Assembly (NCBI RefSeq): GCF_003330725.1 | Contig: NZ_CP030841.1 | Location: 1 to 62,450, forward strand | DNA length: 62,450 nt | Direction of reading: 5' to 3' | Source: Acidisarcina polymorpha | GTDB lineage: Bacteria; Acidobacteriota; Terriglobia; Terriglobales; Acidobacteriaceae | Part shown: piece by piece, positions 25,711 through 34,230 of the stretch | How positions within the stretch are numbered: position 1 is the stretch's first letter | Layout: every line of letters starts with the position of its first letter | The notes under the pieces: model-generated | Seen by the model: only the letters and a program-made list of their open reading frames with translations | What the model was told of the DNA's origin: nothing | Database searches by the model: none | Program-made: the position numbers and the translations under genes

Positions 25711-26037
25711 ATGAAGAAACCCAAAGACGTTGCAGAACTTGCCAGCCGTCTAGCAAACGCGGCGACAACCCCGCTTGTTGTTTCTGCTCCAGCCGTTGCC
25801 TCGGCTGCAGATGATCCAGATCCGGCCCCGGCAACGCAAGGAAAATCTTCGGCAGCAGCGCGGAGGCCTCGCAGGGCCTCAAACCGTAGTACCGTCGCCG
25901 TATTCCTGCGCGTTCCAGAACCCTTGTTCGAGCATTACGACGAAGAAGCGGTGCGGAGAACCAAGGCGACCGGGCGCGGTGTCACCGTTCAACAGGTCAT
26001 GCTCGATAGGCTAGAGAATGCGGGTACGAACGCATGA
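25711..26037 (+). CDS. small partition DNA-binding protein (ParG/ParB-like partner)
   Basis: The 108-residue product starts at ATG after AGGAG. A basic, disordered Ala/Pro-rich N-terminus precedes a compact C-terminal unit (STVAVFLRVPEPLFEHYDEE, VTVQQVMLDRLEN) that resembles a ribbon-helix-helix. It overlaps the ParA gene by four bases. The layout (small basic DNA-binding protein upstream of ParA, beside an iterated site) is like type Ib partition systems, though ParG normally lies downstream. Family assignment is inference. Confidence 0.55.
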   Translation: MKKPKDVAELASRLANAATTPLVVSAPAVASAADDPDPAPATQGKSSAAARRPRRASNRSTVAVFLRVPEPLFEHYDEEAVRRTKATGRGVTVQQVMLDRLENAGTNA

Positions 26038-26675
26038 GCCACAGTGTTTATTTCGGCGGCCGAAAAGGCGGCGCGACCAAAACGACGACTTCGCACCTGG
26101 TCTGTCTCGGCGCAATTCTGCACAAGCAGCCCGCAGCCTATGTCCTTACCGATCCAGACCGCCGGCTAAAAGAGGAAGGCCGGCCGTACAGTGTTCTCGA
26201 CGGGCGTGACCCTAACGACCTTGCAAAAATCCTTGGCGCGATCGACGCCCACCGAAACGGCTGGTGGATTATCGACGGCGGCGGCAACCGCCCCGCCTTT
26301 GACGCGGAGATGGCGCGCCATGTTGATCTTGTCATCCTGCCGTTCCGGGATAGCGAGGAGGATCTTGAGGCCGTAACGCGCGACCTTCATGCGTACCCTA
26401 ATGCGTTGGCGTGGCCATGTGCATGGCCCACCAATGACAAAGCTCGACAGGTGGCAAGAGGGCTGTTCGAAGCTCTTTCGCTTGCTTTCCCGCGGCGTGT
26501 TGTCACATCGCCTCTTTTCTTCGTGAATTCAGCAAAAGAACTCCTGGACGCGTCGCTCGACAATCCGTCGACGCCGACCCGCAACGCAGCGAGACGAGCA
26601 TTTGACATTGTCTCTGATACCTTCGACGCTTACGCGCAAAAGGGCGACGAAGCGCGGGGCAGGGCGATTGCATAG
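26034..26675 (+). CDS. parA: ParA-family partition ATPase
   Basis: The 213-residue product has the deviant Walker A at residues 8-18 (GGRKGGATKTT, signature Lys11 and catalytic Lys16), a switch-like WWIIDGGGNRP and a VILPFRDSEED loop. The length fits small type Ib ParA proteins. ATP-driven positioning of plasmid copies on the nucleoid is the known role. It is translationally coupled to the upstream DNA-binding protein and 51 bases before trfA. Confidence 0.8.
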   Translation: MSHSVYFGGRKGGATKTTTSHLVCLGAILHKQPAAYVLTDPDRRLKEEGRPYSVLDGRDPNDLAKILGAIDAHRNGWWIIDGGGNRPAFDAEMARHVDLVILPFRDSEEDLEAVTRDLHAYPNALAWPCAWPTNDKARQVARGLFEALSLAFPRRVVTSPLFFVNSAKELLDASLDNPSTPTRNAARRAFDIVSDTFDAYAQKGDEARGRAIA

Positions 26676-26726
26676 GAGCGGGCAGCGGGGAATAAAGAAA
26701 AGGGAAGGGAAGGGGAAGGGCGCGGC

Positions 26727-27674
26727 ATGACCATCGAGAACCGACCTTCGAGAGGCCCGCAGCTTCCGTTATGGCCGGAGCGGGTACGTGGCGGTCCGAA
26801 CGCCATTCTGCGATCAGCGCTCTTCGCCGGCATAGCCAGCAAGAAGCGCCAAATTCTCGGCACACAGACGCGCCCGGAGAAGAAGCCAGAGGGCGTAACA
26901 ATCGCCGCTCAGGACGGCATCAAGATCAAGTATTCAGGCGTGCAATTTAATCAGTACGACGCCGATGTATTTTTCGAGGCGCTACACCGCGCCAGGCGCG
27001 ATCTTCTCGATACGGAATGCCGCTTCACCGGCGCCGAGTTTTTGAAGAGCATTGGCCGTTCGCGCAACAACCTGAATTACGAAGACTTGGACGAAAGCCT
27101 TGACCGCCTTCGCCGCGGCAGCCTTGATCTGGAATTCGAGGTCAGCGGCCGCCGCTACATTTTTAGCGGCAGCCTGGTCGCGTCCTATGTACGGGAAACG
27201 ACGACGAAGCTTTATAAGGTGACATTCGCCAAGGAAATTCAGACACTGTTCATGCCGGCAACTTGGACACAGATCGAGTGGGATGAACGTATGGCTTTGA
27301 TGGGCAAGCCGCTCGCGCAATGGCTGCACAGCTATTTCTCGACGCACGCACAGCCGTTTCCAGTCAGTGCGGCCTATCTGCAGGAGAAGTCCGGTAGCCC
27401 AACGAAGCTTCTGAAGCATTTTAAAGTCGAATTAAAGCGCGCTTTCGCCGCCATGGAAACAGCTATTGGCTGGGAGTTTTCGTGGGATGGCGACCTTGTG
27501 ATCCTCAAGCGACCGCCGAGCGAAGCCCAAGGCCGGCATTTGGCACGGAAGGCCGCTAAACGCCAAGCGCAGCTGGCAGCTTCAAACGGGCAAAGAGGGG
27601 GAGGAATGGTCGCTGTAAGTGATTTGCTTCCCGGCTTGCTCAAAGATTTGAAAAGGAAGAATCGCCGTCAGTAG
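26727..27674 (+). CDS. trfA: TrfA-type plasmid replication initiator
   Basis: The 315-residue product resembles the IncP TrfA family. It has a basic N-terminus, a winged-helix region (DVFFEALHRARRDLLDTECR, FLKSIGRSRNNLNYEDLDES) and a second winged helix (MALMGKPLAQWLHSYFSTHA, QEKSGSPTKLLKHFKVELKR). TrfA binds iterons and loads the host helicase to start replication. GGGAAGGG precedes the ATG. The iterons begin one base after its stop, the usual rep-ori arrangement. Confidence 0.85.
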   Translation: MTIENRPSRGPQLPLWPERVRGGPNAILRSALFAGIASKKRQILGTQTRPEKKPEGVTIAAQDGIKIKYSGVQFNQYDADVFFEALHRARRDLLDTECRFTGAEFLKSIGRSRNNLNYEDLDESLDRLRRGSLDLEFEVSGRRYIFSGSLVASYVRETTTKLYKVTFAKEIQTLFMPATWTQIEWDERMALMGKPLAQWLHSYFSTHAQPFPVSAAYLQEKSGSPTKLLKHFKVELKRAFAAMETAIGWEFSWDGDLVILKRPPSEAQGRHLARKAAKRQAQLAASNGQRGGGMVAVSDLLPGLLKDLKRKNRRQ

Positions 27675-27936
27675 GTGAGCATTTCACCCGACCGCCACTT
27701 TTCAATTCGCCCGAATTCTGTCTTTGTTTCACCTCGAAGCGAGCATTTCACCCGACCGAACAGTGAAATCGTTGTGCTCATGCGGGTGAGCATTTCACCC
27801 GACTGCCCGCTAAATGATTCTTTCAAAGGAGTTTTCAACAGATCGTCGATCTGGAGCATTTGACCCGACTGGGTGGAGCATTTGACCCGACCAGAGTGAG
27901 CATACGACCCGACCAAAGTGAGCATTTAACCCGACC
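27675..27936 (+). repeat. seven iterons of the replication origin
   Basis: Copies of GTGAGCATTTNACCCGACC start at 27675, 27739, 27786, 27852, 27874, 27896 and 27918. The last four are spaced exactly 22 bases apart, so they present the same helix face; the first three are looser. Most variation is at the base after ATTT and in the first two bases. Direct repeats beside an initiator gene are the classic binding sites for TrfA-like proteins. Confidence 0.9.
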
Positions 27937-28110
27937 ATGGTGTATTAAAATAGGCGCGTATCCGCTTATTAATCAATGATTTACAAGTTAGTCGCGCCGC
28001 AGGTAATCCTCTTTTAATCCCCTATAATCATTATTTAATCCCAGCCGTTCCTGTGGAAAAGCCCTTCAGAATACTCAAAAGCACCTGACGGGCAGTATGA
28101 AACCCACGCT
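27937..28110. other. AT-rich part of the replication origin (oriV)
   Basis: After the iterons the sequence turns AT-rich (around 27950-28050), with a TTTAATCCC direct repeat at about 28012 and 28034 and a TGTGGAAAA near 28052 that is one base from a reversed DnaA box (TGTGGATAA). This is the expected melting region. The exact start of replication cannot be seen. Confidence 0.6.
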
Positions 28111-28214
28111 CTGCCCTTAACCCAAACAGTCGTACCCGTGTAAAGCCATGCCCTTGAACCGAGACAAGACAACACATCTACCCCCGCCACATTTCTGCCT
28201 CAACACTTAACCAT

Positions 28215-29159
28215 TCAAAAACGGGCAGCAGGAAAAGAAGATTGACGGCTTTGCCGCAAAACATCATTCCAGTCCTTGATCGGCAGCGGAGGGAAATGTG
28301 CGCGATAGATGAGATCCTCGCGGCCGCTTTCGGTGACGGCCATTTCGATGATCGCGGCGATTTGAGCACCGTCGGCATCGTTATCCACGGCGCTGACGAC
28401 TTCGGAGCCGTTCGGCAACTTGGCGATTTCAGAACGGATCAAGCCAGGCTGTTGCGGGTTCAGCTTGCCGCCGATGCTGGCGTAACGTGTGTGCTCGTCC
28501 GGAAACAGCGCCGCATGGCTTAGAGCATCGATGGCACTTTCCGCGAAGACTAGGCGACGATCGCCGTCGTGAGAGTGGCTCATCCAAAGGCCTTTTTCTC
28601 CGCCGGCCGCGAAGCCGGTGAACTCGCGATTTTTTATTTCATAGCCGGAAAGGCCGCCGGCGTCGAAGTGCGGGAAGACAGCATTTCTTTTTGCATCGAT
28701 CCTGATCCGACCGGCGAAGCGCGGCGCGCTGAGTACTCCGGTCGGAATCTTGCGGGTGTCTTCGAGATAGGGATGCCGGTTAGCTATCTGCATCGTGTAG
28801 AAGCGCCGCTCGACCGCCTGGCGATCCTTCGAGGTGACTTCCATCTTGGAGAAAGAGAGAAGGGAAGGGGTCGGGCGGCCGGACCAGGCGCGCAGCTCCT
28901 TGCGGATGCCGCCGAGGTTCACTTGCTTGCGGTTCTTGATGAAATCGATGATCGAGCCGTGATCCTGGTCGTCACGAACCGAAAAATAAACGTAATGCCC
29001 GTCCGCCCCGAGCTTGATAACGATCTTGTCGCCCGCGCGGCTGCGCATGACGGCGGAGCCGCGCCAGCTTTGCTTGCGATCTAGCGCGTATCCCTGATCC
29101 GCCGCATATTCGCGCAGATCGAGGCGCTTGAATTCTTCCAACTCCGGATCGAAGGACAT
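28215..29159 (-). CDS. DUF3991/TOPRIM plasmid protein
   Basis: A frame opens at 29204, but the ATG at 29159 follows AGGAAAAGAG and begins MSFDPELEEFKRLDLREYAA; it gives 314 residues. An N-terminal region (YVYFSVRDDQDHGSIIDFIK) and a middle (RRFYTMQIANRHPYLEDTRK) match DUF3991. The C-terminal TOPRIM-like fold has RLVFAESAIDALS (catalytic E), then SAVDNDADGAQIA (DxD). TOPRIM folds occur in primases and topoisomerases, and a plasmid primase or replication role is likely. It faces the origin. Confidence 0.75.
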   Translation of the reverse strand: MSFDPELEEFKRLDLREYAADQGYALDRKQSWRGSAVMRSRAGDKIVIKLGADGHYVYFSVRDDQDHGSIIDFIKNRKQVNLGGIRKELRAWSGRPTPSLLSFSKMEVTSKDRQAVERRFYTMQIANRHPYLEDTRKIPTGVLSAPRFAGRIRIDAKRNAVFPHFDAGGLSGYEIKNREFTGFAAGGEKGLWMSHSHDGDRRLVFAESAIDALSHAALFPDEHTRYASIGGKLNPQQPGLIRSEIAKLPNGSEVVSAVDNDADGAQIAAIIEMAVTESGREDLIYRAHFPPLPIKDWNDVLRQSRQSSFPAARF

Positions 29160-29204
29160 CTCTTTTCCTACCGCCCTTATAAGCCTAAGCCAGAAACAGA
29201 ACAC

Positions 29205-29540
29205 TGGATCAATGCACGTCGCGTCGGCTTTGCTACAAATAACCGATTACCCGCCCCTTATGGCAAGATTCCACGAATCGCTCGCGAAGGCCAGCCCGTG
29301 CGCCGACGACGAGCGCACGCGTCATGCGAATGTCCACCATTGACCGTCTCTGATGTTGCCATGGATTTTCGTTCTGTCCACCGGAATCTGGCATACCCCA
29401 TATGCACTTCATGCGCGCGATAGCACCGAGTTCGATAAATCCCGGTGAGAGCGCGAGAGAGGCAGAGTCTCTTTCGCATTGCAAGAAACTTTCCCGAAAC
29501 CTACTTGCGTTGCACCGCAAGCGCGTGTATTCTCCGACTA
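29205..29540. other. intergenic between the TOPRIM gene and the T4SS block
   Basis: A 95-residue minus frame (29233-29520) covers the hairpin repeat, and its composition does not look coding. The only notable structure is the repeat at 29433-29477. Confidence 0.35.
29433..29477. repeat. 45-bp dispersed repeat with hairpin, copy 2
   Basis: Matches 21803-21847 with three changes. The stem GCGAGAGAGG / TCTCTTTCGC (29453-29477) keeps pairing through a G-U where copy 1 has G-C. It sits upstream of the T4SS operon, between the maintenance and transfer blocks. Confidence 0.6.
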
Positions 29541-29542
29541 AG

Positions 29543-29570
29543 TTGAAACGTACAAATCAACATGTACACA
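29543..29570 (+). promoter_or_regulatory. candidate T4SS operon promoter
   Basis: TTGAAA at 29543-29548 and TACACA at 29565-29570 are 16 bases apart. A GTACA...TGTAC inverted repeat overlaps them and could be an operator. The match is moderate, and position upstream of virB2 is the main support. Confidence 0.3.
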
Positions 29571-29627
29571 ATGAGTGCTTACGTTGCAAAGTGTTTTAAA
29601 TTAACTCATCCTGGAAGGAGGTGATTC

Positions 29628-29669
29628 TTGGAGAGTAATTACGCGCATATGACACGCGCGTTTGCTTAA
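29628..29669 (+). CDS. 13-codon leader frame with a perfect Shine-Dalgarno
   Basis: AAGGAGGTGAT at 29615-29625 is fully complementary to the 16S rRNA 3' end. Six bases after AGGAGG, TTG opens MESNYAHMTRAFA and stops at TAA 29667-29669, well before virB2 (29779). Such a strong site before so short a frame suggests a leader peptide or a ribosome-dependent regulatory element. Alternatively it is a decayed start of an earlier gene. Confidence 0.35.
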   Translation: MESNYAHMTRAFA

Positions 29670-29778
29670 ACGAGCCAATCGCAGCATCTTCCGGGAACCC
29701 CACAAAAACTCATGCAAGAACAGCGCATGGCCCAGCCTCAATCAGCAACATTCACCAACGCAGGACATAGGAGACACC

Positions 29779-30177
29779 TTGAAGAAAAACAATCATTCCC
29801 GCCTCGCGACCACCGCCGCGCAAACCTTCACCCCGCAGCGAGTGAAACTGGCCGCGCGCACCCTCGTCCCCTTCCTTATTGCCGCAGCCGTAACCACCGC
29901 GGCCCACGCGCAGGGCACCGTCGATTTAAGCGGTGTGACTACTGCGATGACCGCTGTCGAGACAACTGTAAAACTCGGCGGCGCTATCGCGCTGATCATC
30001 AGCATCGTCTTCGCTGTGTTCCAGTTCATGGGCCGGAACATTGCGCAAGGCTTCATCGGCATCGCCGGAGCCTTGTTAGCAGGCATCGTCATCGGCTTCG
30101 GGCCGGGCTGGGTCGCCTCGCTCACCGGTCAGACCGTATCGATGCTCCTCGTGCACGTCGCCGGAACGGTCGCCTAA
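29779..30177 (+). CDS. virB2: VirB2/TrbC-like conjugative pilin
   Basis: The TTG at 29779 after GGAGACACC gives 132 residues; upstream in-frame sequence lacks a good site. A long basic leader ends in AAAVTTAAHAQ (signal peptidase site). Two hydrophobic helices follow (AIALIISIVFAVFQFMG and FIGIAGALLAGIVIGFGPGW), the pattern of pilins that are cleaved and assembled into the mating pilus. First structural gene of the T4SS operon. Confidence 0.8.
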   Translation: MKKNNHSRLATTAAQTFTPQRVKLAARTLVPFLIAAAVTTAAHAQGTVDLSGVTTAMTAVETTVKLGGAIALIISIVFAVFQFMGRNIAQGFIGIAGALLAGIVIGFGPGWVASLTGQTVSMLLVHVAGTVA

Positions 30178-30179
30178 CT

Positions 30180-30449
30180 ATGCAAACCTCGAAGCGGGGA
30201 GAGCCACTGGCGATCAACCAGGCGCTTAACAAGCCCAAAGCAAAACTCGGACTGAGCCTGCCCATCTGGATCGGCATCGTCATTGTGTCGATCCTGGCTC
30301 TCCTGCTTCGGTTCTATTTCTTCTCCCTTTTCAGCTTTCTCAGCATCACGGGCGCGTGCTCGCTGATCGTGCGGAAGCACCCCAAAATGTTTGAGCTGTG
30401 GAGCCTCAGCTTCCACCAAGGGAGCTACTATGATCCCCGCAAAGACTAA
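30180..30449 (+). CDS. virB3: VirB3/TrbD-like inner-membrane protein
   Basis: The 89-residue product begins two bases after the virB2 stop. A short N-terminus with AINQALNKPK precedes a hydrophobic hairpin (WIGIVIVSILALLLRFYFFS, LFSFLSITGACSLI) and a charged tail ending SFHQGSYYDPRKD. Size, topology and position between virB2 and virB4 fit VirB3, which works with VirB4 in pilin handling. Its end overlaps virB4 by 20 bases. Confidence 0.75.
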   Translation: MQTSKRGEPLAINQALNKPKAKLGLSLPIWIGIVIVSILALLLRFYFFSLFSFLSITGACSLIVRKHPKMFELWSLSFHQGSYYDPRKD

Positions 30450-32790
30450 CCGCTGGTTCGCTGACGCCCGCGCCGCCAACAGCATCGTCCCAGTCTCCCG
30501 CTTCGTCGGACCGGCTATTTTCGCCACCAAAACAGGCGGCTATGGATGCCTCTTCGAGCTTTCCGGCGTGGACGAAGAGGGCCTTACTGATCAGGAGCTT
30601 GAGGCGAAACTTCGCGCCGTCGAAGGCGGGCTGCGCGGTCTGCCGGAAGGCTCCTGTCTCTACCAGTACATGCGGATCAAGAAAGGTTTCGCGATCCCGC
30701 GCAAGGACCGTTATGCGGATCCCATGACCCAATCGTTCGTCGAGGACCGGCTCTCGTTCCTAGACAAGACGGCAAAGTTCCGGCGCATCGATCTCCATTG
30801 GTGCCTCACCTTCGAGCCAAAACGCGCCAATCCTTTCAAAGCAAAACCGAATGAGCAGGCGACCGACAACGGTCGACTGCTGGCGGAATTGCAGAAGGCC
30901 GCCTCGATCCTCGAAGCGCATCTCGGCCCGGCCATCGGCCTCCGGCTCATCGAGAAAGAGCCATCATTCCAGTTCTTCGCGGAGCTCTTCAACCTCGAAG
31001 AATGGGCCGGCAAGACCCGGCTCCATGCCGACACCGGAGTGGATAGGCAGATCGCAGCTAGCCCCGTCTCCTGGGGAACGGACCGCCTTCGGGTGGGCAA
31101 ACGCTATGTGCAAATGTTCACCATGACCAGCGCTCCGCTTGCCTCGCAGCCCTGCCTGTTCTCCGGCGCGGTGACGACGCTTGACTGCGACAGTGTCCTC
31201 TGTTCGACGTGGCGGCCGAAGTCTCGAGCCACGGTGAGAAAAGAGATTGGAGCGCAGGAAACCTTCATCGATTTTTTTAAGGTAGGTCTCTTCCAGCGGC
31301 TGATCGCGGGCAGAAACTTCGCCGCTCTCGACCAGGGCGCGGGCGCGAAGGCCGCCTCCGCGGGCGTTGATGATCTTGGCCTGGTCGTCAGGGAACTCGA
31401 CAAAAAGGCACAAGGAGAATACTCCCTGCGGCTGCTGCTCTCGGCGTGCTCTCCGGAGGAATTACAGGACAATGCGCCGGTGGTTCATCGAATCTTCGTC
31501 GAGGCCCAGGCCACCGTGATCGAGGAGACTCTCGGCAATCTCTCTGCCTTCTACGCGATGTTCCCCGGCAACACCAAATTTAACGTCTTTCCCCTTTGGT
31601 TAGGCGAAGACCATCACGCCCGACTGTCGCCGGTGTTCGCCCCCAGCATTGGTCATCCGGTATCCGAAGATCTGAATAACGACGAATATCTCAACGTCTT
31701 CGAGACCCGGCAGGGGACTCCGTTCTTTCAGGACGTTTACGTCAACGGCGTTCGGGTCATGCTAGCGATCGGCCCTCCCGGTGCAGGGAAGTCGGTCCAC
31801 GTCAACCAGATGATTTCGCTTGAACGCAAGTACAACGGCTTCACCTACATCTTCGACATCGGCAACTCCTACGAGAGCATGGTCGAGCTATACGGGGGAA
31901 GGGTGGACCGGATCGGACTGGACGGCCCGCGCGTCAATCCCTTCGCGCTCGAGCCGACTGAGAAGAACCTCAAGTTTCTTTACAACTTCATCAAGCTGCT
32001 GCTTACCAATGGCGGTGCCTTACTAAATCCCGAGGACGAGGATGTGGTCTTCAAAGAGGTCCAGAGCATGTACCTGCTCGACCCGAAAAACCGCCGACTC
32101 TCGAACCTGCTTTTACCCAAACACCTCAACCGCTATCTCGCGAAGTGGGTCGGCAAAGGCGTCTATAACGCGATCTTCGACAACGTCGAAGACTCGCTCA
32201 GCCTTTCGCGGATCCAGTGTTGGGACTTCGCCGGCGTCGCCAAAGACTATTCCGATCTGATCGAGCCACTGATGATTTGGCTTCTTCGGCGGATCGACGA
32301 TGTGGTTTACGACCCCAAAAATCTCGGACTCCCGAAGCACGTTGTCATCGAGGAGATTTTCTCGAACCTCAAGAACAAGCAGCTCCTCGAAGGTGCGCTG
32401 GCCAGCATCAAGCAGGTCCGCAAGAACCTGGGTGGAGTGACCATGGTCGGCCAGTCGGCGAACGACCTTGGGGAGAACGCCCACTCGATAGTCAACTCCT
32501 GCACGTCTTTTCTGTTGCTCCCCGACGCCACTTTCAACCGAAAGTTCTACGGCGAATTGTTCAAAATGACCGACCAGCAACTCAACCTCTTCGAGAGCCT
32601 ACGCCCGCGCGAGGCGCTTTACATGCGTCGCGACGGGTTGACGAAGGTGGTCGCGCTTAACCTCGACCCGCGCAGCTACGCGATCTTTTCGACCAAACCG
32701 AAAGACAGGGCGCGGCGCGGACGACTCATCGAGAAGTGGGGATTGCAAGAGGGAATCACCCGATTTGCCGCAGGAGAAGACGTCGCATGA
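30430..32790 (+). CDS. virB4: VirB4/TrbE-type T4SS ATPase
   Basis: ATG 30430 after GGGAG gives 786 residues, normal for VirB4. An N-terminal CagE/TrbE domain is followed by the ATPase core: Walker A GPPGAGKS at 448-455, HVVIEEIFSNLKNKQLLEGA as the Walker B area, and VTMVGQSANDLGENAHSIVN. Known role: powers pilus assembly and substrate transfer at the inner membrane. The downstream 90-aa gene overlaps its stop. Confidence 0.9.
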   Translation: MIPAKTNRWFADARAANSIVPVSRFVGPAIFATKTGGYGCLFELSGVDEEGLTDQELEAKLRAVEGGLRGLPEGSCLYQYMRIKKGFAIPRKDRYADPMTQSFVEDRLSFLDKTAKFRRIDLHWCLTFEPKRANPFKAKPNEQATDNGRLLAELQKAASILEAHLGPAIGLRLIEKEPSFQFFAELFNLEEWAGKTRLHADTGVDRQIAASPVSWGTDRLRVGKRYVQMFTMTSAPLASQPCLFSGAVTTLDCDSVLCSTWRPKSRATVRKEIGAQETFIDFFKVGLFQRLIAGRNFAALDQGAGAKAASAGVDDLGLVVRELDKKAQGEYSLRLLLSACSPEELQDNAPVVHRIFVEAQATVIEETLGNLSAFYAMFPGNTKFNVFPLWLGEDHHARLSPVFAPSIGHPVSEDLNNDEYLNVFETRQGTPFFQDVYVNGVRVMLAIGPPGAGKSVHVNQMISLERKYNGFTYIFDIGNSYESMVELYGGRVDRIGLDGPRVNPFALEPTEKNLKFLYNFIKLLLTNGGALLNPEDEDVVFKEVQSMYLLDPKNRRLSNLLLPKHLNRYLAKWVGKGVYNAIFDNVEDSLSLSRIQCWDFAGVAKDYSDLIEPLMIWLLRRIDDVVYDPKNLGLPKHVVIEEIFSNLKNKQLLEGALASIKQVRKNLGGVTMVGQSANDLGENAHSIVNSCTSFLLLPDATFNRKFYGELFKMTDQQLNLFESLRPREALYMRRDGLTKVVALNLDPRSYAIFSTKPKDRARRGRLIEKWGLQEGITRFAAGEDVA

Positions 32791-33059
32791 AGAGATCGAC
32801 CATCGCCGCCGTTGCCGACTCGCGCAGGTGGACAACGTCTCCCCCAAAAGGACTGACCTCGATGAACCTGCCGGCTGTCAACCGCAGCATGGCAACCGAT
32901 GTCGCTAGGTTGATTACGGCGCTCGTCGCCATTGGGGTCTGCGCTTTGGTTCTTGGATACCTCATCGAGGCTTCTGGAGCAATGCAAGCCATTCGACATT
33001 GCGGCCAAACGCTTCAGGAAAGATTAGACCCTTCGTTGTCCCCAGACGAGAGCTTCTAG
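32787..33059 (+). CDS. small single-span membrane protein of the T4SS operon
   Basis: The 90-residue product starts at an ATGA overlap with virB4. A basic N-terminus, one transmembrane helix (LITALVAIGVCALVLGYLIE) and a polar tail are visible. No family is recognised; the position suggests an accessory of the transfer channel. An internal ATG at residue 26 is an alternative start. Confidence 0.55.
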   Translation: MKRSTIAAVADSRRWTTSPPKGLTSMNLPAVNRSMATDVARLITALVAIGVCALVLGYLIEASGAMQAIRHCGQTLQERLDPSLSPDESF

Positions 33060-33081
33060 ACCAACACAGAACACCAGGGAA

Positions 33082-33303
33082 ATGGACGCCATGATGATGC
33101 ATACCACCTCCGTAGCGCTGGCTGTTGTATCCCATGCCGCCATCCGGCCTGCCATCCTGGGGATTTTCCTTCTTATTGCTAGCCTCGCCCCATTTCTAGG
33201 TTCCGCTTTTCTGATTATCGATGCGTTCAATTCCATGAGTGAAGACGACAAACAGCTACGCCGTCTTCAGAACGAAACAGCGCGGCCAATCGATCGCTTG
33301 TAA
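33082..33303 (+). CDS. small two-helix membrane protein of the T4SS operon
   Basis: The 73-residue product starts after AGGGAA. Two hydrophobic stretches (TSVALAVVSHAAIRP and ILGIFLLIASLAPFLGSAFL) are followed by a charged tail. Function unknown; a VirB7-like or other accessory role in the operon is possible, but no lipobox is seen. Confidence 0.5.
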   Translation: MDAMMMHTTSVALAVVSHAAIRPAILGIFLLIASLAPFLGSAFLIIDAFNSMSEDDKQLRRLQNETARPIDRL

Positions 33304-33384
33304 GTACGACCCCGGGATCCCCGACAAACAGGGAACCGCTCCACATCCACCAAGACCGACCTTCAACCAGGGAGATAGAACACC

Positions 33385-34230
33385 ATGCAAAGACCGCTCA
33401 TCCTCACTACTTGCGTCCTGGCGACGATCGGCGCTTGGGGACAAACGCCAACCCCTCCGCCCGCCGTCCAGCCCAAAGCACCCCGAACCGTGGAGGTAAA
33501 TCACGCCTCCGCCGCCCCGATCATCCGCACGAGTCTCAACCAGTCGACGCTTCTCGAGCTACCGCCCGGCGAAAAGGTAGCCACGGTTTTCGGAGGCAAC
33601 ACTGACGATTGGATATTCAACGCGGGCCATGTCGCCAGCCGCTTCATCAGCGTCAAGCCCAAGGCGGCCGCCGCGAAGAGCAGCACCAATGTCCACATCA
33701 TCTCCGATCACGGCAACGACTACACGCTTGAGCTCAAAGAGGTATCCGGGGACCCAGACGCCTCCTTCGACTCGACCGTCTTTCTGACCGCGACCGACCC
33801 GGAAGCTCAGAAGAAACAAGCGGAAGCGCCTGTCTTCGTTCCCGCCGCCGAGGTGAAAGAGAAGGAAGAGATCCTCGAGAAGGAGGCCGCGGACGCCCAT
33901 GCCGCCGCCGAAGCCGAGAAAGCGTCGGCACAGCGCGCCAAGGAGCAATACGAAAGCACTTATCCCAGCAACCTGCATTTCGATTACAGCTGGGACGAGA
34001 AAAAGGCCAAGGCACTCGGAGTCCGGCAGATATGGGACGACGGAAAATTCACCTACATCCAGGGCAAGTTCGAGGAGCCGCCCGTCGTCTACGAGCTGAA
34101 GGATAAAAAAGGCTCACTCATCAATTTCGATTTCGCCAACGGCCTCTACACCGTCCCCAAGCTCCTTCAAAACGGATACGTCGCGATCGGCAAAGCTAGG
34201 GTTGATTTCCACCGCGAGGAGGCCAACTAA
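33385..34230 (+). CDS. virB9: VirB9/TrbG-like T4SS protein
   Basis: The 281-residue product has a signal peptide ending AWGQ. The N-terminal beta domain has LLELPPGEKVATVFGGNTDD, DWIFNAGHVASRFISVKP and STNVHIISDHGNDYTLELKE; a Glu/Ala-rich linker follows. The C-terminal part reads VRQIWDDGKFTYIQGKF, with NGYVAIGKARVDF at the end. This is the VirB9 pattern. With VirB10 it forms the outer-membrane core complex. It abuts virB10. Confidence 0.85.
   Translation: MQRPLILTTCVLATIGAWGQTPTPPPAVQPKAPRTVEVNHASAAPIIRTSLNQSTLLELPPGEKVATVFGGNTDDWIFNAGHVASRFISVKPKAAAAKSSTNVHIISDHGNDYTLELKEVSGDPDASFDSTVFLTATDPEAQKKQAEAPVFVPAAEVKEKEEILEKEAADAHAAAEAEKASAQRAKEQYESTYPSNLHFDYSWDEKKAKALGVRQIWDDGKFTYIQGKFEEPPVVYELKDKKGSLINFDFANGLYTVPKLLQNGYVAIGKARVDFHREEAN

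Noticed and set aside
27675-27936. CRISPR array or minus-strand gene over the iterons
   Set aside because: 19-base direct repeats at 22-base steps beside trfA are iterons; the 85-residue minus frame is just the translated repeat.
28569-29084. 171-residue plus frame opposite the TOPRIM gene
   Set aside because: Shadow of DUF3991/TOPRIM motifs on the minus strand.
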